The position numbers and the translations under genes were made by a program. DNA of 60,044 nt from DASSBG01 sp965651365. Lineage in GTDB: Bacteria > Pseudomonadota > Gammaproteobacteria > Xanthomonadales > Rhodanobacteraceae. Below the pieces are notes generated by a model. That model saw nothing but the letters and a program-made list of their open reading frames with translations. It did not search any database and was not told the DNA's origin. This document shows, one piece after another, positions 40,458 to 49,492 of this stretch; position 1 is the stretch's first letter, and every line of letters begins with the position of its first letter. Location: assembly GCA_965651365.1 (NCBI GenBank), contig CBFGSA010000001.1, forward strand, positions 1 to 60,044. Direction: 5' to 3'.

Positions 40458-41015
40458 TCACAGATTCGGTTTGCGTCCGGCCCCAGGCAGCATGCGCCGC
40501 AGGGTGTCGTCGCGATCGAGGAAATGGTGCTTCAGGGCGGCGCCAACATGCAAGACGGTGACCGCCACCAGCGCCCAGAACAGGCTCTCGTGCCAGAGCT
40601 GGAAAACATCCGCCAGCTCGCGGTTGGCGCCGCCGGTGAGGCTGGGCAACTTCAGCCACCACCACCAGTACAGCGGGCGCAGGCTGCTGTAGGAATCGAA
40701 CAGCCAGCCGCTGATGGGGATCGCGAACAGCAGAACGTACAGGGCCACATGGGTGCCGCGTGCCAGCCCGTCCTGCCAGCCCGGCATCGGCAGCTTGGGC
40801 GGTCGGCGCTGAAACAGGCGAAAGCCCAGACGCAGCACGGCCAACAGCAGGATCGTGATGCCGAGTGACTTGTGCAGGGTGTAGACCCAGATGATGTCGG
40901 GGCGCCTGGGCAACTGCACCATGGTCAGACCGATCGTGGCCTGCACCAGGATCAGCGCCGCGATCAGCCAGTGGAACAGCCGCGCCGCACGGCTCCAGAC
41001 TTCAACTGTTGACAT
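40458..41015 (-). CDS. Cytochrome b561 family protein (YceJ-like)
   Basis: A 185-residue four-helix membrane protein that binds two b hemes. Probable ligands are His15 (RLFHWL), His48 (TLHKSLG), His89 (GTHVALY) and His156 (TVLHVGAALKHHF). It transfers electrons across the inner membrane, possibly from ubiquinol. Neighbouring YceI genes match the yceI-yceJ pairing of E. coli. The start at 41015 overlaps the upstream YceI gene by 14 bp, implying coupled translation. Its electron partner here is unknown. Confidence 0.92.
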   Translation of the reverse strand: MSTVEVWSRAARLFHWLIAALILVQATIGLTMVQLPRRPDIIWVYTLHKSLGITILLLAVLRLGFRLFQRRPPKLPMPGWQDGLARGTHVALYVLLFAIPISGWLFDSYSSLRPLYWWWWLKLPSLTGGANRELADVFQLWHESLFWALVAVTVLHVGAALKHHFLDRDDTLRRMLPGAGRKPNL

Positions 41016-41649
41016 TACTGTCTCCCTTTTCGGGGCGCGCCTTGCGGTATTCGTCGAGCGCGTCGCGATCGGCCACGGCCTCGATCTCCAGGCGTACGCT
41101 GACCCAGCGACCGATTGATCCGGAATGGGCGGTGATGCCGAACTGGCGCCGGTCGAGTTGGGCTCGGGCAGAAAAGCCGATGCGTTTCTCCATGCCGAAA
41201 ATCGTCGTGCCTTCGCGATTGAGGGTGAAGGCCACGTCCACGGGTACGCTGTGGCCATTGAGGCTCAGCTTGCCGTGCAGCGTGCCCTGCCGCTCATTGG
41301 TGAGGTCAACGGACGTGCTGAGAAAGTGCGCGTAACGCTGCCTGCCGGCATCCAGCAGGCGCGGACCGCGCACGGCCTTGTCCCAGTCGGCATCGCCCAT
41401 GTCCACACCGGCCAGGTCGATCTCGGCCTCGGCTGCACCGCTGGCCAGGTTTTCGGAATCCACCTTGAGCCAGCCGCGCGTGACGGGCAGGCGCCCGACC
41501 GGGCTGGAAAAGCCGTTGTGGCTGACCGAAAACAGTACCTGCGAGTGTACGGAATCGATGCGGTACAGCTGCTCGGCAGCGTGGGTGCTGCCGGCCATGG
41601 CCAGCAATACCGCAAAAAGAGCAACTTGAAGCGCTTGAAATCGGCTCAT
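41002..41649 (-). CDS. YceI family periplasmic protein (proximal copy)
   Basis: A 215-residue exported protein with signal peptide MSRFQALQVALFAVLLAMAGSTHA and the YceI core (YRIDSVHSQVLFSVSHNGFS; GTLHGKLSLNGHSVPVDVAF). It is expected to hold a lipid-like ligand in a beta-barrel. The start overlaps the stop of the first GTPase gene by 4 bp, and its end overlaps the cytochrome b561 start by 14 bp. It keeps a C-terminal charged tail (DEYRKARPEKGD) absent from the second YceI. Confidence 0.9.
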   Translation of the reverse strand: MSRFQALQVALFAVLLAMAGSTHAAEQLYRIDSVHSQVLFSVSHNGFSSPVGRLPVTRGWLKVDSENLASGAAEAEIDLAGVDMGDADWDKAVRGPRLLDAGRQRYAHFLSTSVDLTNERQGTLHGKLSLNGHSVPVDVAFTLNREGTTIFGMEKRIGFSARAQLDRRQFGITAHSGSIGRWVSVRLEIEAVADRDALDEYRKARPEKGDSNVNS

Positions 41650-43121
41650 GCGTCGTCCTTCGTGGCTGCGGCCGGATGTCTTGCGGCGTCCACGGTCAAG
41701 GCGGCCAGGCGCCGGATGCGTTGGTGGTTGGACTGGCCAAGCAAATCGCGCAGTCGTTCACCGGCCTCGTCGGTGTCCAGGCGCTGGCGTGCGGCCAGGG
41801 TGCCGGCCAGCGCCTTGCCCAGGCTGTCGAAGATCAGTGCGTAGGCGAAGGCGTGCAGCACGCCGCCACCCAGCGTGCCCAGACCGGGAAAGGCCTTGAG
41901 CGCATTGCCGGCAATGGCCAGCACCACCGAGGCACTGGTGCGCAGATTCATGCGCGCCTGCTTGAGAAAGTCGTCGATCTGCAGGTCGCTGACGGCAATG
42001 CCGTGTAGTTTGCCCAGCTCGCGTGCCATGGCCGTGGCCAGCGCGCCCTGGATCACCAGATCGCTGCCGGGCGCCACGGCAGCCAGTGCGCCGACCACGG
42101 CGCGGCGGGTGTAGCGGGCCACGATGCGTTCGACTTCGATGGCACGCTGGCTGGCTTCCAGCTCGCCGGTACGCTGGTGCAGGCGGGCCAGCACGGCGCG
42201 TTCGCGGGCGGCTTCCAGCGCCTGCGCGCCGGGCGCGGTGACATGCTGCAGGGCCCGCTTCAGGTCCTCGACTTCGGCCAGCGCGCTGCGCTCGACCTGC
42301 TCGGTGCGGCCATCGGCCAGGACCCGCTCAAAGCGCTCGCTGCCGCCGGCGCGGGTAGCCACCACCGCATCAACCAGGCCGCCGGCATGACGTTGCAAAG
42401 CCTCAAGCAGTTGCGTTCGTTCCGGACCGCTCCACTGGTCGGCCTTGTTCAGCGCCAGCAGCATCGGTTTGCCGAATTCGGCCAGCCAGCGCAGTTCTTC
42501 CATCTGGCTGCGGGTGAGATCGGCCGCCGTGACATAGACCACGGCATGGGCGCGCAGGGCCTCGTCGCGGGCCACTGCCTCGCGTGCTTCGCCACCGGCC
42601 TCGCGGCTGCCGGGCACATCGGCCAGGCGGATGCCGCGGCCGTCGGGCAGACGGCTGTCGTGGTGGTGGACGCTTTGCGTGCTGCCGCCGATCACATCGG
42701 TGCGCATTTTTGCGCCGGGCACCAGCGCGGCAACCAGGCTCGACTTGCCACTGGAAATCTCGCCGAACAGCGCAACGTACAGCCTGCCTTCCGCATGGCG
42801 TGCATCGAGCTCCCGGAGCTCGGCGCGCAGTGCGCCGGTGTCGGCGCCGCGCTGACCCAGCACATCGATGCGCCGGTCGATCGTGCCGCGATCCACCTCG
42901 GCCATCCTGGGCTTGCGCCGCGGCCGCAGCCAGATCCAGGCCAGCCAGGCCGCCACCAGCGCAAACGCGATCAGCACGGCTCCGACCAGCCATTGGAGCC
43001 AGCCGGGCAGGCCGGCAACCCGCTGTGCCAGCGCCACGGCGCGCTCGGCCGTGAGCAGCAGCAACAGCAGCGCCGCCAGTAGCGCCACAGCCACGATCAG
43101 CTTGCGGATGCGGGAACTCAT
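41646..43121 (-). CDS. Membrane-anchored GTPase with DUF697-like domain (proximal GTPase of operon)
   Basis: A 491-residue protein. Two N-terminal membrane helices (about 7-24 and 43-65) precede a GTPase domain with P-loop GEISSGKSS (120-128), G3 DVPG (168-171) and G4 NKAD (225-228). Hydrophobic segments near 340-440 match a DUF697-type C-terminal domain. It is the first gene of the GTPase-YceI-b561-YceI-GTPase operon; every junction overlaps or is within 11 bp. It starts 48 bp from the divergent hybrid kinase. Function unknown; membrane-associated, dynamin- or Era-like activity is inferred. Confidence 0.85.
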   Translation of the reverse strand: MSSRIRKLIVAVALLAALLLLLLTAERAVALAQRVAGLPGWLQWLVGAVLIAFALVAAWLAWIWLRPRRKPRMAEVDRGTIDRRIDVLGQRGADTGALRAELRELDARHAEGRLYVALFGEISSGKSSLVAALVPGAKMRTDVIGGSTQSVHHHDSRLPDGRGIRLADVPGSREAGGEAREAVARDEALRAHAVVYVTAADLTRSQMEELRWLAEFGKPMLLALNKADQWSGPERTQLLEALQRHAGGLVDAVVATRAGGSERFERVLADGRTEQVERSALAEVEDLKRALQHVTAPGAQALEAARERAVLARLHQRTGELEASQRAIEVERIVARYTRRAVVGALAAVAPGSDLVIQGALATAMARELGKLHGIAVSDLQIDDFLKQARMNLRTSASVVLAIAGNALKAFPGLGTLGGGVLHAFAYALIFDSLGKALAGTLAARQRLDTDEAGERLRDLLGQSNHQRIRRLAALTVDAARHPAAATKDDA

Positions 43122-43169
43122 GCAGCCATTGTAGACTTGAAAGCCGTGCAGGATGCTGGGGAGAACGAG

Positions 43170-46100
43170 ATGCTGGGTGCAGTATTCATGGTCGGTGCAT
43201 TGCTGTCATCGGCGGCTTCGCCGCCGGTGGGGCTTCCGCCGACGCCGTGGTTTCGCCGCTACGGTGTCAGCGAGGGACTGCCCTCGAGTCGCGTGTACGC
43301 CACGGTCCAGGATCGCGCGGATTACATCTGGGTGGGCACGGGCGACGGCCTGGCTCGTTTTGACGGGCAGAACTTTCGCGTGTACCGGCATGATCCAGGC
43401 CATGCCGACTCTCTGGCGGCCAATGATGTGTCCGCATTGCTGGTGGATGACCAGGGGCAATTGTGGGTTGGCGGCGGCGACAACGGTCTCAACCGCCTGA
43501 ACAGCGCAGGCACCGGTTTTGATCACTGGCTGCATGACTCCAACAAGGCTGACAGCCTGTCCGGCAATGACGTGATGGGCCTGGCCCAGGATGCGGACGG
43601 GCGCATCTGGGTGGGTGTGTATGCCGGCGGCGTCAACCGGCTCAAGCCCGATGGCAGCGGGTTTGTGCACTGGCGCCACAAGGCGGGCGATCCAGGCAGC
43701 CTGGCGTCGGACAACGTGATGTCGCTGCATGCCGGCCGGGCGGGACGCGTGTGGATCGGCACCGACAAGGGTCTGGATTTGATCGAACCCGATGGACATC
43801 TGCGCCACATCCCTTTTGCCGGATCGCCGACCGCGCCCTGGGTGTGGCAGATTCGCGGTGAAGATGAAGATGTGCGCCTGGGAACCAGCGATGGCTTGTA
43901 CCGTGTCGGCAAGGATGGCGTGGCACGGCGCTGGCCCGGCGAAAAGAACCGGCACGGGGATGTGTTTGCCAGTCTGCGCGACCGCAGCGGCGAGGTCTGG
44001 GTCGGGGGGCGGGGCGCCGTGCGCCTGCACACCGGCACGGGTCGCAGCTACAGCTTTCCCACCCGTCCGATGGTGCCCGGTGGCTTGTCGGCGAGAACGG
44101 TTGTGGATGTTGAGGTCGATCGGGAAGGTGGCCTGTGGCTGTCGAGCGCGGATGCCGGCTTGTTCTACCTGGGGCCGGATTGGCGCGACTTCAGCCGTTT
44201 TGCGCACATTCCCGAGGATCCGAAAAGTCTCAGCAGCAGTCGCATCATGGCGCTGGCCGTGGACGATGAGGGGCAGTTGCTGGTTGGCGGCATGGCCGGC
44301 CAGCTTGACCTGCTTGATCCGGCAACGGGCAAGGCCTTGCACCTGGGTGGCGCCGGGCGTTTGCCATCGACATCGGTATTGAGTCTGGCGCCGGACGGGC
44401 CGGGACGCGTCTGGATCGGCATGCAAGGTCACCTGTACCTGCATGATGGCAAGCATCTGCGCGAGGTTCCCGACCCACGTCTGAAGACCGGCATTCGCGA
44501 TTTGCTGGTGCAGGCGGATCACAGCGTGCTGGTTTCGCCGCTGGGGCAAGGCATTGTTCGGGTGAATCCGCAGTCACTGGCGGTGAGCGAGGTGGCACTG
44601 GCATTCGATGCGGCGCAGGCGGGGCAGACTCTGCACCTGGCGCAGATCGGCCACGAGGTCTGGCGCGCGAGTGCGGGTGGCCTGTCCAGGCTCACCGCTG
44701 ATGGCACCCGTTTTGCCCCCGTTGGTGGCGTCAAGTCGGGGCGGATCAATGCCTTTGTGGCAAGCGGCCAGCAGGTCTGGCTGGCCCGCCCTGACGCACT
44801 CGAGCAGTATCGTCGCGACGGCAAGCAGCTGCTGTTGACACGCACGGTTTCGGCAGCGGACGGCTTTCCGGCCATCAATATCAGTCGCCTGGTGATTGAT
44901 GATGACGGACGGGTGTGGATGACCAGCCGTGTCGGTCTGTGGCGCTTTGATCCTTCCAGTGGCAAGTTTCGCCGTTATGGAACCGCCGACGGCCTGCCCA
45001 GTCCGGAATTCACCGACACCCTGGTGCGCCTGCCCGGTGGCGTCGTGTTTGCGGGCACCCTGTCGGGTGTGGCGGGATTCCAGCCCGATCGGCTGCACGA
45101 TCATGCGCGGCGACCGGCCATTGCACTGGAAGAACTCAGTGTGCAGCGTGACGGCCAGCGCGTGCGCCTGGACGCCAATGCCGACAGAGTGCATCTGGCC
45201 TGGGACGATCGCAACCTGCAGGCAACGGTCAAGGCGCTGAGTTACATCAATCCCGAGCGCAATCACTATCGCTTCCGGATGACCGGGTTTGACAGCGAGT
45301 GGGTGGATACGGGGGCGCGCGGTTCGCGTGAATTCACGGGTCTGCGCGCCGGTGATTATTCACTCGAAGCCGAGGCTGCCGGGGCCAGCAATACCTGGTC
45401 CAGGTTGCCGCAAGCCATCAAGATCACGGTCGCCGCACCGCCCTGGAGAACACCTTTGGCGTGGGCCGTGTATCTGGCGGCGACGTTGCTGCTGGCCGTG
45501 CTCGTCTGGCGAACGCTGAAACTGCGCCTGCATCGGCGCATGGAGATTGAACTGCTGGACGAACAACGCCGCCTGGCCGAGGACGCCAACGCCGCCAAGA
45601 CCCGTTTTCTGGCCACCATGGGCCACGAGATCCGCACACCCATGACCGGTGTGCTGGGCATGGCCGAGCTGCTGACCCACACCCGGCTCGATGCCGAGCA
45701 AAAAGACATGGTCGGCACCCTGCGTCACTCTGGAGAAGTGTTGTTGAAACTGGTCAATGATGCGCTGGATCTGGCGCGCATCGAGGCGGGCCGCTTCGAG
45801 CTGGAGCAGCGCCCGGTCGATCCGGTTGCGCTGCTGCACGAAGTGTCGGCACTCGAAACAGGCCTGGCCAGCGGGAAAGGCATCGCGCTGCGCGTCGATG
45901 TCGGCAACGGCATTCCGGCACGGGTCCGGGGCGACGCGATTCGTCTGCGGCAGATTTTGCTCAACCTCACCAGCAATGCCATCAAGTACACGCAAGATGG
46001 CACCGTGATGCTGGCCTTGGACATGGTGGATGGCCGCTTGTGCTACCGGGTGACCGACAGCGGCCAGGGCATGGACGCCGAGCTGAAACGGCGCCTGTTT

Positions 46101-46679
46101 GATCGCTTTGAGCAAGGCGATTCAGGCTCCAACAGCGGCGGCAGCGGTCTCGGACTTGCCATTTGCAAGGAGCTGGTGGCCTTGATGGGGGGCGAAATCG
46201 AAGTCGATTCCGAGCCCGGTGTTGGCAGCACATTTCGTGTCATTCTGCCATTGCCTGCTTGCGATGTGGCGACCCGTTCAGACGCCGCGGAAACCGGCCA
46301 GGGTATGCGCGAGCAGAAGATCCTGCTGGTCGAAGACGATGCCACCATTGCCCGGGTTCTGCTCGGGCTGTTGAAGGAAATGGGCCATCAGGCCAGTCAT
46401 GCAGCCAATGCACTGGCGGCCCTGGCCGAGCTTGAGGGTGGCCGTTTCGACACCGTGCTGGTCGATATCGACTTGCCGGATCTCGATGGCTTCGAGCTGA
46501 TCCGGATGCTGCGTGCGCGCCCCGAAGGCCGACGCTGGCGCATCATCGTGGTCACCGCACGTTCCAACCGCGACGATGAAACCCGGGCCGAACAGGCCGG
46601 TGCCGACGACTTCCTGCGCAAGCCGGTGACCGGGCGCCAGCTGCAGGTTGCGCTCGGCAAGGACCAGCGGCCAGGTTGA
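43170..46679 (+). CDS. Hybrid two-component histidine kinase with Reg_prop/Y_Y_Y sensor
   Basis: A 1169-residue one-protein phosphorelay. Order: signal segment (MLGAVFMVGALLSSAAS), periplasmic two-component propeller repeats such as IWVGTGDGLARFDG, a Y_Y_Y domain (about 660-760), one membrane helix (WAVYLAATLLLAVLVW), HisKA with phospho-acceptor His819 in GHEIRTPM, HATPase (NLTSNAIKYT; GGSGLGLAICKELV), and a C-terminal receiver with Asp1099 and KPVTG. No DNA-binding output domain, so it must signal to a separate regulator. GGGGAG sits 6 bp before ATG 43170. It is divergent from the GTPase-YceI operon across 48 bp, which suggests a regulatory link. Confidence 0.92.
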   Translation: MLGAVFMVGALLSSAASPPVGLPPTPWFRRYGVSEGLPSSRVYATVQDRADYIWVGTGDGLARFDGQNFRVYRHDPGHADSLAANDVSALLVDDQGQLWVGGGDNGLNRLNSAGTGFDHWLHDSNKADSLSGNDVMGLAQDADGRIWVGVYAGGVNRLKPDGSGFVHWRHKAGDPGSLASDNVMSLHAGRAGRVWIGTDKGLDLIEPDGHLRHIPFAGSPTAPWVWQIRGEDEDVRLGTSDGLYRVGKDGVARRWPGEKNRHGDVFASLRDRSGEVWVGGRGAVRLHTGTGRSYSFPTRPMVPGGLSARTVVDVEVDREGGLWLSSADAGLFYLGPDWRDFSRFAHIPEDPKSLSSSRIMALAVDDEGQLLVGGMAGQLDLLDPATGKALHLGGAGRLPSTSVLSLAPDGPGRVWIGMQGHLYLHDGKHLREVPDPRLKTGIRDLLVQADHSVLVSPLGQGIVRVNPQSLAVSEVALAFDAAQAGQTLHLAQIGHEVWRASAGGLSRLTADGTRFAPVGGVKSGRINAFVASGQQVWLARPDALEQYRRDGKQLLLTRTVSAADGFPAINISRLVIDDDGRVWMTSRVGLWRFDPSSGKFRRYGTADGLPSPEFTDTLVRLPGGVVFAGTLSGVAGFQPDRLHDHARRPAIALEELSVQRDGQRVRLDANADRVHLAWDDRNLQATVKALSYINPERNHYRFRMTGFDSEWVDTGARGSREFTGLRAGDYSLEAEAAGASNTWSRLPQAIKITVAAPPWRTPLAWAVYLAATLLLAVLVWRTLKLRLHRRMEIELLDEQRRLAEDANAAKTRFLATMGHEIRTPMTGVLGMAELLTHTRLDAEQKDMVGTLRHSGEVLLKLVNDALDLARIEAGRFELEQRPVDPVALLHEVSALETGLASGKGIALRVDVGNGIPARVRGDAIRLRQILLNLTSNAIKYTQDGTVMLALDMVDGRLCYRVTDSGQGMDAELKRRLFDRFEQGDSGSNSGGSGLGLAICKELVALMGGEIEVDSEPGVGSTFRVILPLPACDVATRSDAAETGQGMREQKILLVEDDATIARVLLGLLKEMGHQASHAANALAALAELEGGRFDTVLVDIDLPDLDGFELIRMLRARPEGRRWRIIVVTARSNRDDETRAEQAGADDFLRKPVTGRQLQVALGKDQRPG

Positions 46680-46690
46680 GACATGAGATT

Positions 46691-47290
46691 TCAGGGCGCG
46701 CGGTCTTTCAGGGCACGCGTCACTTCGGCCTTGAGCACAGGCAATACCCGGTCGGCAAACCAGGGGTTGCGCTGGAACCAGCCGACATTGCGCGGGCTGG
46801 GGTGGGGCAGCACGAAATATCCTTGGCCCAGATGCTCGCGCCACTGACGGCAGGCCTCGGTCATGTTGCGGGCGGCCTTCGGTCCGAGCTTGTGGCGAAT
46901 GGCGTAGCTGCCGACCAGCAGGGTCAGGCACACCTCGGTCAGCCGCGGCAGCAGACGCGGATGCCAGGTGGGCGCACATTCGCGCCGCGGCGGCAGGTCG
47001 CCGGACTGGCCCTTTCCCGGGTAGCAAAAACCCATCGGCATGATCGCCACCCGACGCGGATCGTGGAAGGTCTTCTTGTCGATACCCATCCAGTCACGCA
47101 ATTTGTCGCCGCTGGGGTCATCAAACGGAACACCGCTTTCATGCACGCGCCGCCCCGGTGCCTGGCTGATGATCAGCAAACGCGCTGTGCTGGAAGCCTG
47201 CAGCACCGGCCGCGGACCCAGCGGCAAATGCGCCTCGCAAATCCGGCAGGCACGGATTTCGGCCAGCGAAGAATCCAGAGAACGGGTCAT
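46691..47290 (-). CDS. Uracil-DNA glycosylase superfamily protein
   Basis: A 199-residue protein of the uracil-DNA glycosylase superfamily. The motif-1 region reads IISQAPGRRVHESGVPFDD and the motif-2-like region LPHPSPRNVGWFQRNPWF. Two early CxxC-like cysteines (RACRICEAH) recall families 4/5, but the second pair needed for a 4Fe-4S cluster is not seen. The substrate is not certain; removal of uracil or other deaminated bases is plausible. It converges with the hybrid kinase, 11 bp apart. Confidence 0.78.
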   Translation of the reverse strand: MTRSLDSSLAEIRACRICEAHLPLGPRPVLQASSTARLLIISQAPGRRVHESGVPFDDPSGDKLRDWMGIDKKTFHDPRRVAIMPMGFCYPGKGQSGDLPPRRECAPTWHPRLLPRLTEVCLTLLVGSYAIRHKLGPKAARNMTEACRQWREHLGQGYFVLPHPSPRNVGWFQRNPWFADRVLPVLKAEVTRALKDRAP

Positions 47291-47391
47291 TTGCTCACGA
47301 TAGCAGCAGGTCGGGATCAGGCGCAGCTTGAATGCGACGCCACACCGGCCACCGCCGCGGCGTCAGAACCGGCCCCGACCTCCGGACATGC

Positions 47392-48813
47392 TCACTTGCG
47401 CAAGGGCAGCAGGCCGAAGCCATCCGCGAAGATACTGTCGGACGGCATTGCATCAACTTCGACGGCCCCGAGGTCGCAGCGCGCAGCAAGACCCGCGCTG
47501 AGCGGATCCGGCCGCGGTGCGCCACGTTGGTCCTGGAATGGTGCCCGGCTGCAGGAGACGGCATCAATGGCTGCACTCCAATCCTGCGGCAGCATGGTCG
47601 GCGTGAATCCGCCGTTGTCCTGGAGCGGTCCCAGCAAGGGATCGGCGATGACGACCGCCTGACAGTTTGCACCGACCGGGCAACCTGCATGGACAATCGA
47701 TCGCTGGATTGTCATCGTCGACACACCCCCGACAAATTCGCCAGCATAAGCGTTGCCAGTATCCCAGATGATGGCATTTCTGATCGCCGCGCCACAGGTG
47801 CCGTTGTTGCACGACAGCTGCATGGCATTGCCCTGGGCGCTGGCCTGGTTGCCGGAAAAAGTCACGTTCGTCAGGATCGGACTCACGTGACCGCTGGTTG
47901 ACGCGCTTCCGCTGATCGCGCCGCCATACATGGACGTATTGCCCACAAAGCTCGCGTTGACAATAATCGGATCGCTGCGGCCATTGGCATAGCCGCCGTT
48001 ATAGATTGCGCCACCGGCGACATCTGCGCTGTTGTGCGCAAAGGTGGCGCGTTCGATCCGCGGGCTGCTGTTGCCGTTGCTGTATCCGGAATTGTAGATT
48101 GCGCCGCCGCGTTCGGTTGCCCGGTTGGAGACGAAGGACACATCCGCCAGACGGGCCGTGCTGGCGGCTCCGGCCTCGCCTCCAAAATAGATGCCCCCGC
48201 CGTTCGCGGCGCGGTTTCCCTGGAAGCGGAGCCGACGCAGTTGCGGGCTGCATTCGGATGTGGTTTTGAGCGATGCCCGACACCACAAGCCACCGCCGTC
48301 GTCCGTGGAGTCGGCCGCGGTGATGATGAATCCGTCCAGCACGGTCGACGGGCCAATCGGCACGTCATTGCCGTTCATGGTTACCACATGTTCGCTGTTC
48401 GTTCCGACGATGGCGCTCGTGTCCGGTGTGATGCCGTCACTGTCGATTGCATCGTTGTTGTCGATGTCGCCGGAAAGGATGGTCAGGTGGGCCGCCGGGT
48501 CGCGCTGTGCGCGTGCGGTCTCGTTGCCGGAAAACCCGCCAAACACCCGCGTGTCGGCGGGCACGACAAAACTCTCGCCGGGCGAGCTGCCCGGTTTGTA
48601 GCGACCCGACGCAACCCAGATTTCGGTGCAAGCGGGGGAATGCAAGGCACCTTGCAGGGGCATTGCGCTGGCCCAGGTGGTGCCGTCGTTGCCGGCCAAG
48701 CCGTTCACGGCAACGCGGCAGGTGCCGGCCTCTGCGGCACCTGCTCCCAGCAGTGTCAGGCCGACCAGGAAACAAGCGTTCGTGAGGATATGAGAAAAGG
48801 AGAGGCGATTCAT
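47392..48813 (-). CDS. Right-handed beta-helix (choice-of-anchor Q type) exported protein
   Basis: A 473-residue secreted protein. N-terminal signal (FLVGLTLLGAGAAEAG), a TCRVAVNG start of the mature chain, and parallel beta-helix repeats with GGAIYN and FxGN/FVSN motifs. It is paralogous to the protein at 52180-54212: both share SLQGAL/PLQGAL, ARAQRDP, TILSGDIDxND and IGPxTVLDG blocks. It ends SDSIFADGFGLLPLRK with the window's GF-type tail. Located upstream of, and divergent from, the ECF sigma factor (131 bp). Surface adhesion or anchoring is inferred, not shown. Confidence 0.82.
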   Translation of the reverse strand: MNRLSFSHILTNACFLVGLTLLGAGAAEAGTCRVAVNGLAGNDGTTWASAMPLQGALHSPACTEIWVASGRYKPGSSPGESFVVPADTRVFGGFSGNETARAQRDPAAHLTILSGDIDNNDAIDSDGITPDTSAIVGTNSEHVVTMNGNDVPIGPSTVLDGFIITAADSTDDGGGLWCRASLKTTSECSPQLRRLRFQGNRAANGGGIYFGGEAGAASTARLADVSFVSNRATERGGAIYNSGYSNGNSSPRIERATFAHNSADVAGGAIYNGGYANGRSDPIIVNASFVGNTSMYGGAISGSASTSGHVSPILTNVTFSGNQASAQGNAMQLSCNNGTCGAAIRNAIIWDTGNAYAGEFVGGVSTMTIQRSIVHAGCPVGANCQAVVIADPLLGPLQDNGGFTPTMLPQDWSAAIDAVSCSRAPFQDQRGAPRPDPLSAGLAARCDLGAVEVDAMPSDSIFADGFGLLPLRK

Positions 48814-48943
48814 GACGACTCCTTGCAGTGAAGGTCTGTTTCTGTCAACGACACTCGCGCGCCAATCCCATCATGCCCGAAGCGGCCGGGAAATCAATTC
48901 GCAGTAGACTTTGAGGCCTGATTCCGGATTTGCGGGAGATGTG

Positions 48944-49492
48944 GTGGTAGCGATCAGCGAACAACTGCAGGCGTGGCGCGGTGGTGATGCGGAGGCTTTC
49001 CGTACCCTGCTGCCCCAGGTCTATGCCGAATTGCGCCGCATCGCGGGACGCCTGATGCACGAGCAGTCGCCGGCCCACACCCTGCAGCCGACCGCGCTGG
49101 CCAACGAGGCCTGGCTGAAGCTGGCGGGCAGCGGCGTGATCTGCCGCGACCACGCACATTTCATGGCGGTGGCGGCGCGCGCCATGCGCCAGATCCTGGT
49201 CGACCATGCCCGCGCTCTGTCACGCAAGAAGCGCGATGGCGGCGTGCGCGTGTCATTGACTCTGGCCAGCGGTGAACTGTTGGCCGCCGACGAAAATCTG
49301 CTGGCACTCGAGGACGGTCTGGTGGCGCTGGAAACCGAGGAACCGCGCGCGGCCCAGGTCACCGAACTGTACTACTACGGCGGCATGACCTATGCCGAAA
49401 TGGCCGAAGTGGTTGGTGTTTCTCCGGCCACGATCGATCGTGACCTGCGTTTTGCGCGCGCCTGGCTGGCCGACCGGATGGCGAATCCGTGA
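48944..49492 (+). CDS. ECF-type RNA polymerase sigma factor (TIGR02999-like)
   Basis: A 182-residue extracytoplasmic-function sigma factor of the group that lacks an anti-sigma factor and is paired with a Ser/Thr kinase. Region 2 (LLPQVYAELRRIAGRLMHEQSPAHTLQPT) and region 4 (YYGGMTYAEMAEVVGVSPATIDRDLR) are clear. The GTG at 48944 follows GGGAG at 5 bp; earlier starts give a non-family N-terminus. The kinase gene overlaps by 4 bp (GTGA). Kinase phosphorylation of the sigma factor has been proposed for this group. Beta-helix genes flank the pair and may be its regulon. Confidence 0.92.
   Translation: MVAISEQLQAWRGGDAEAFRTLLPQVYAELRRIAGRLMHEQSPAHTLQPTALANEAWLKLAGSGVICRDHAHFMAVAARAMRQILVDHARALSRKKRDGGVRVSLTLASGELLAADENLLALEDGLVALETEEPRAAQVTELYYYGGMTYAEMAEVVGVSPATIDRDLRFARAWLADRMANP

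Noticed and set aside
46691..47290. Family 4 Fe-S uracil-DNA glycosylase
   Set aside because: Only one early cysteine pair is visible, so the cluster ligands are incomplete; kept as superfamily only.
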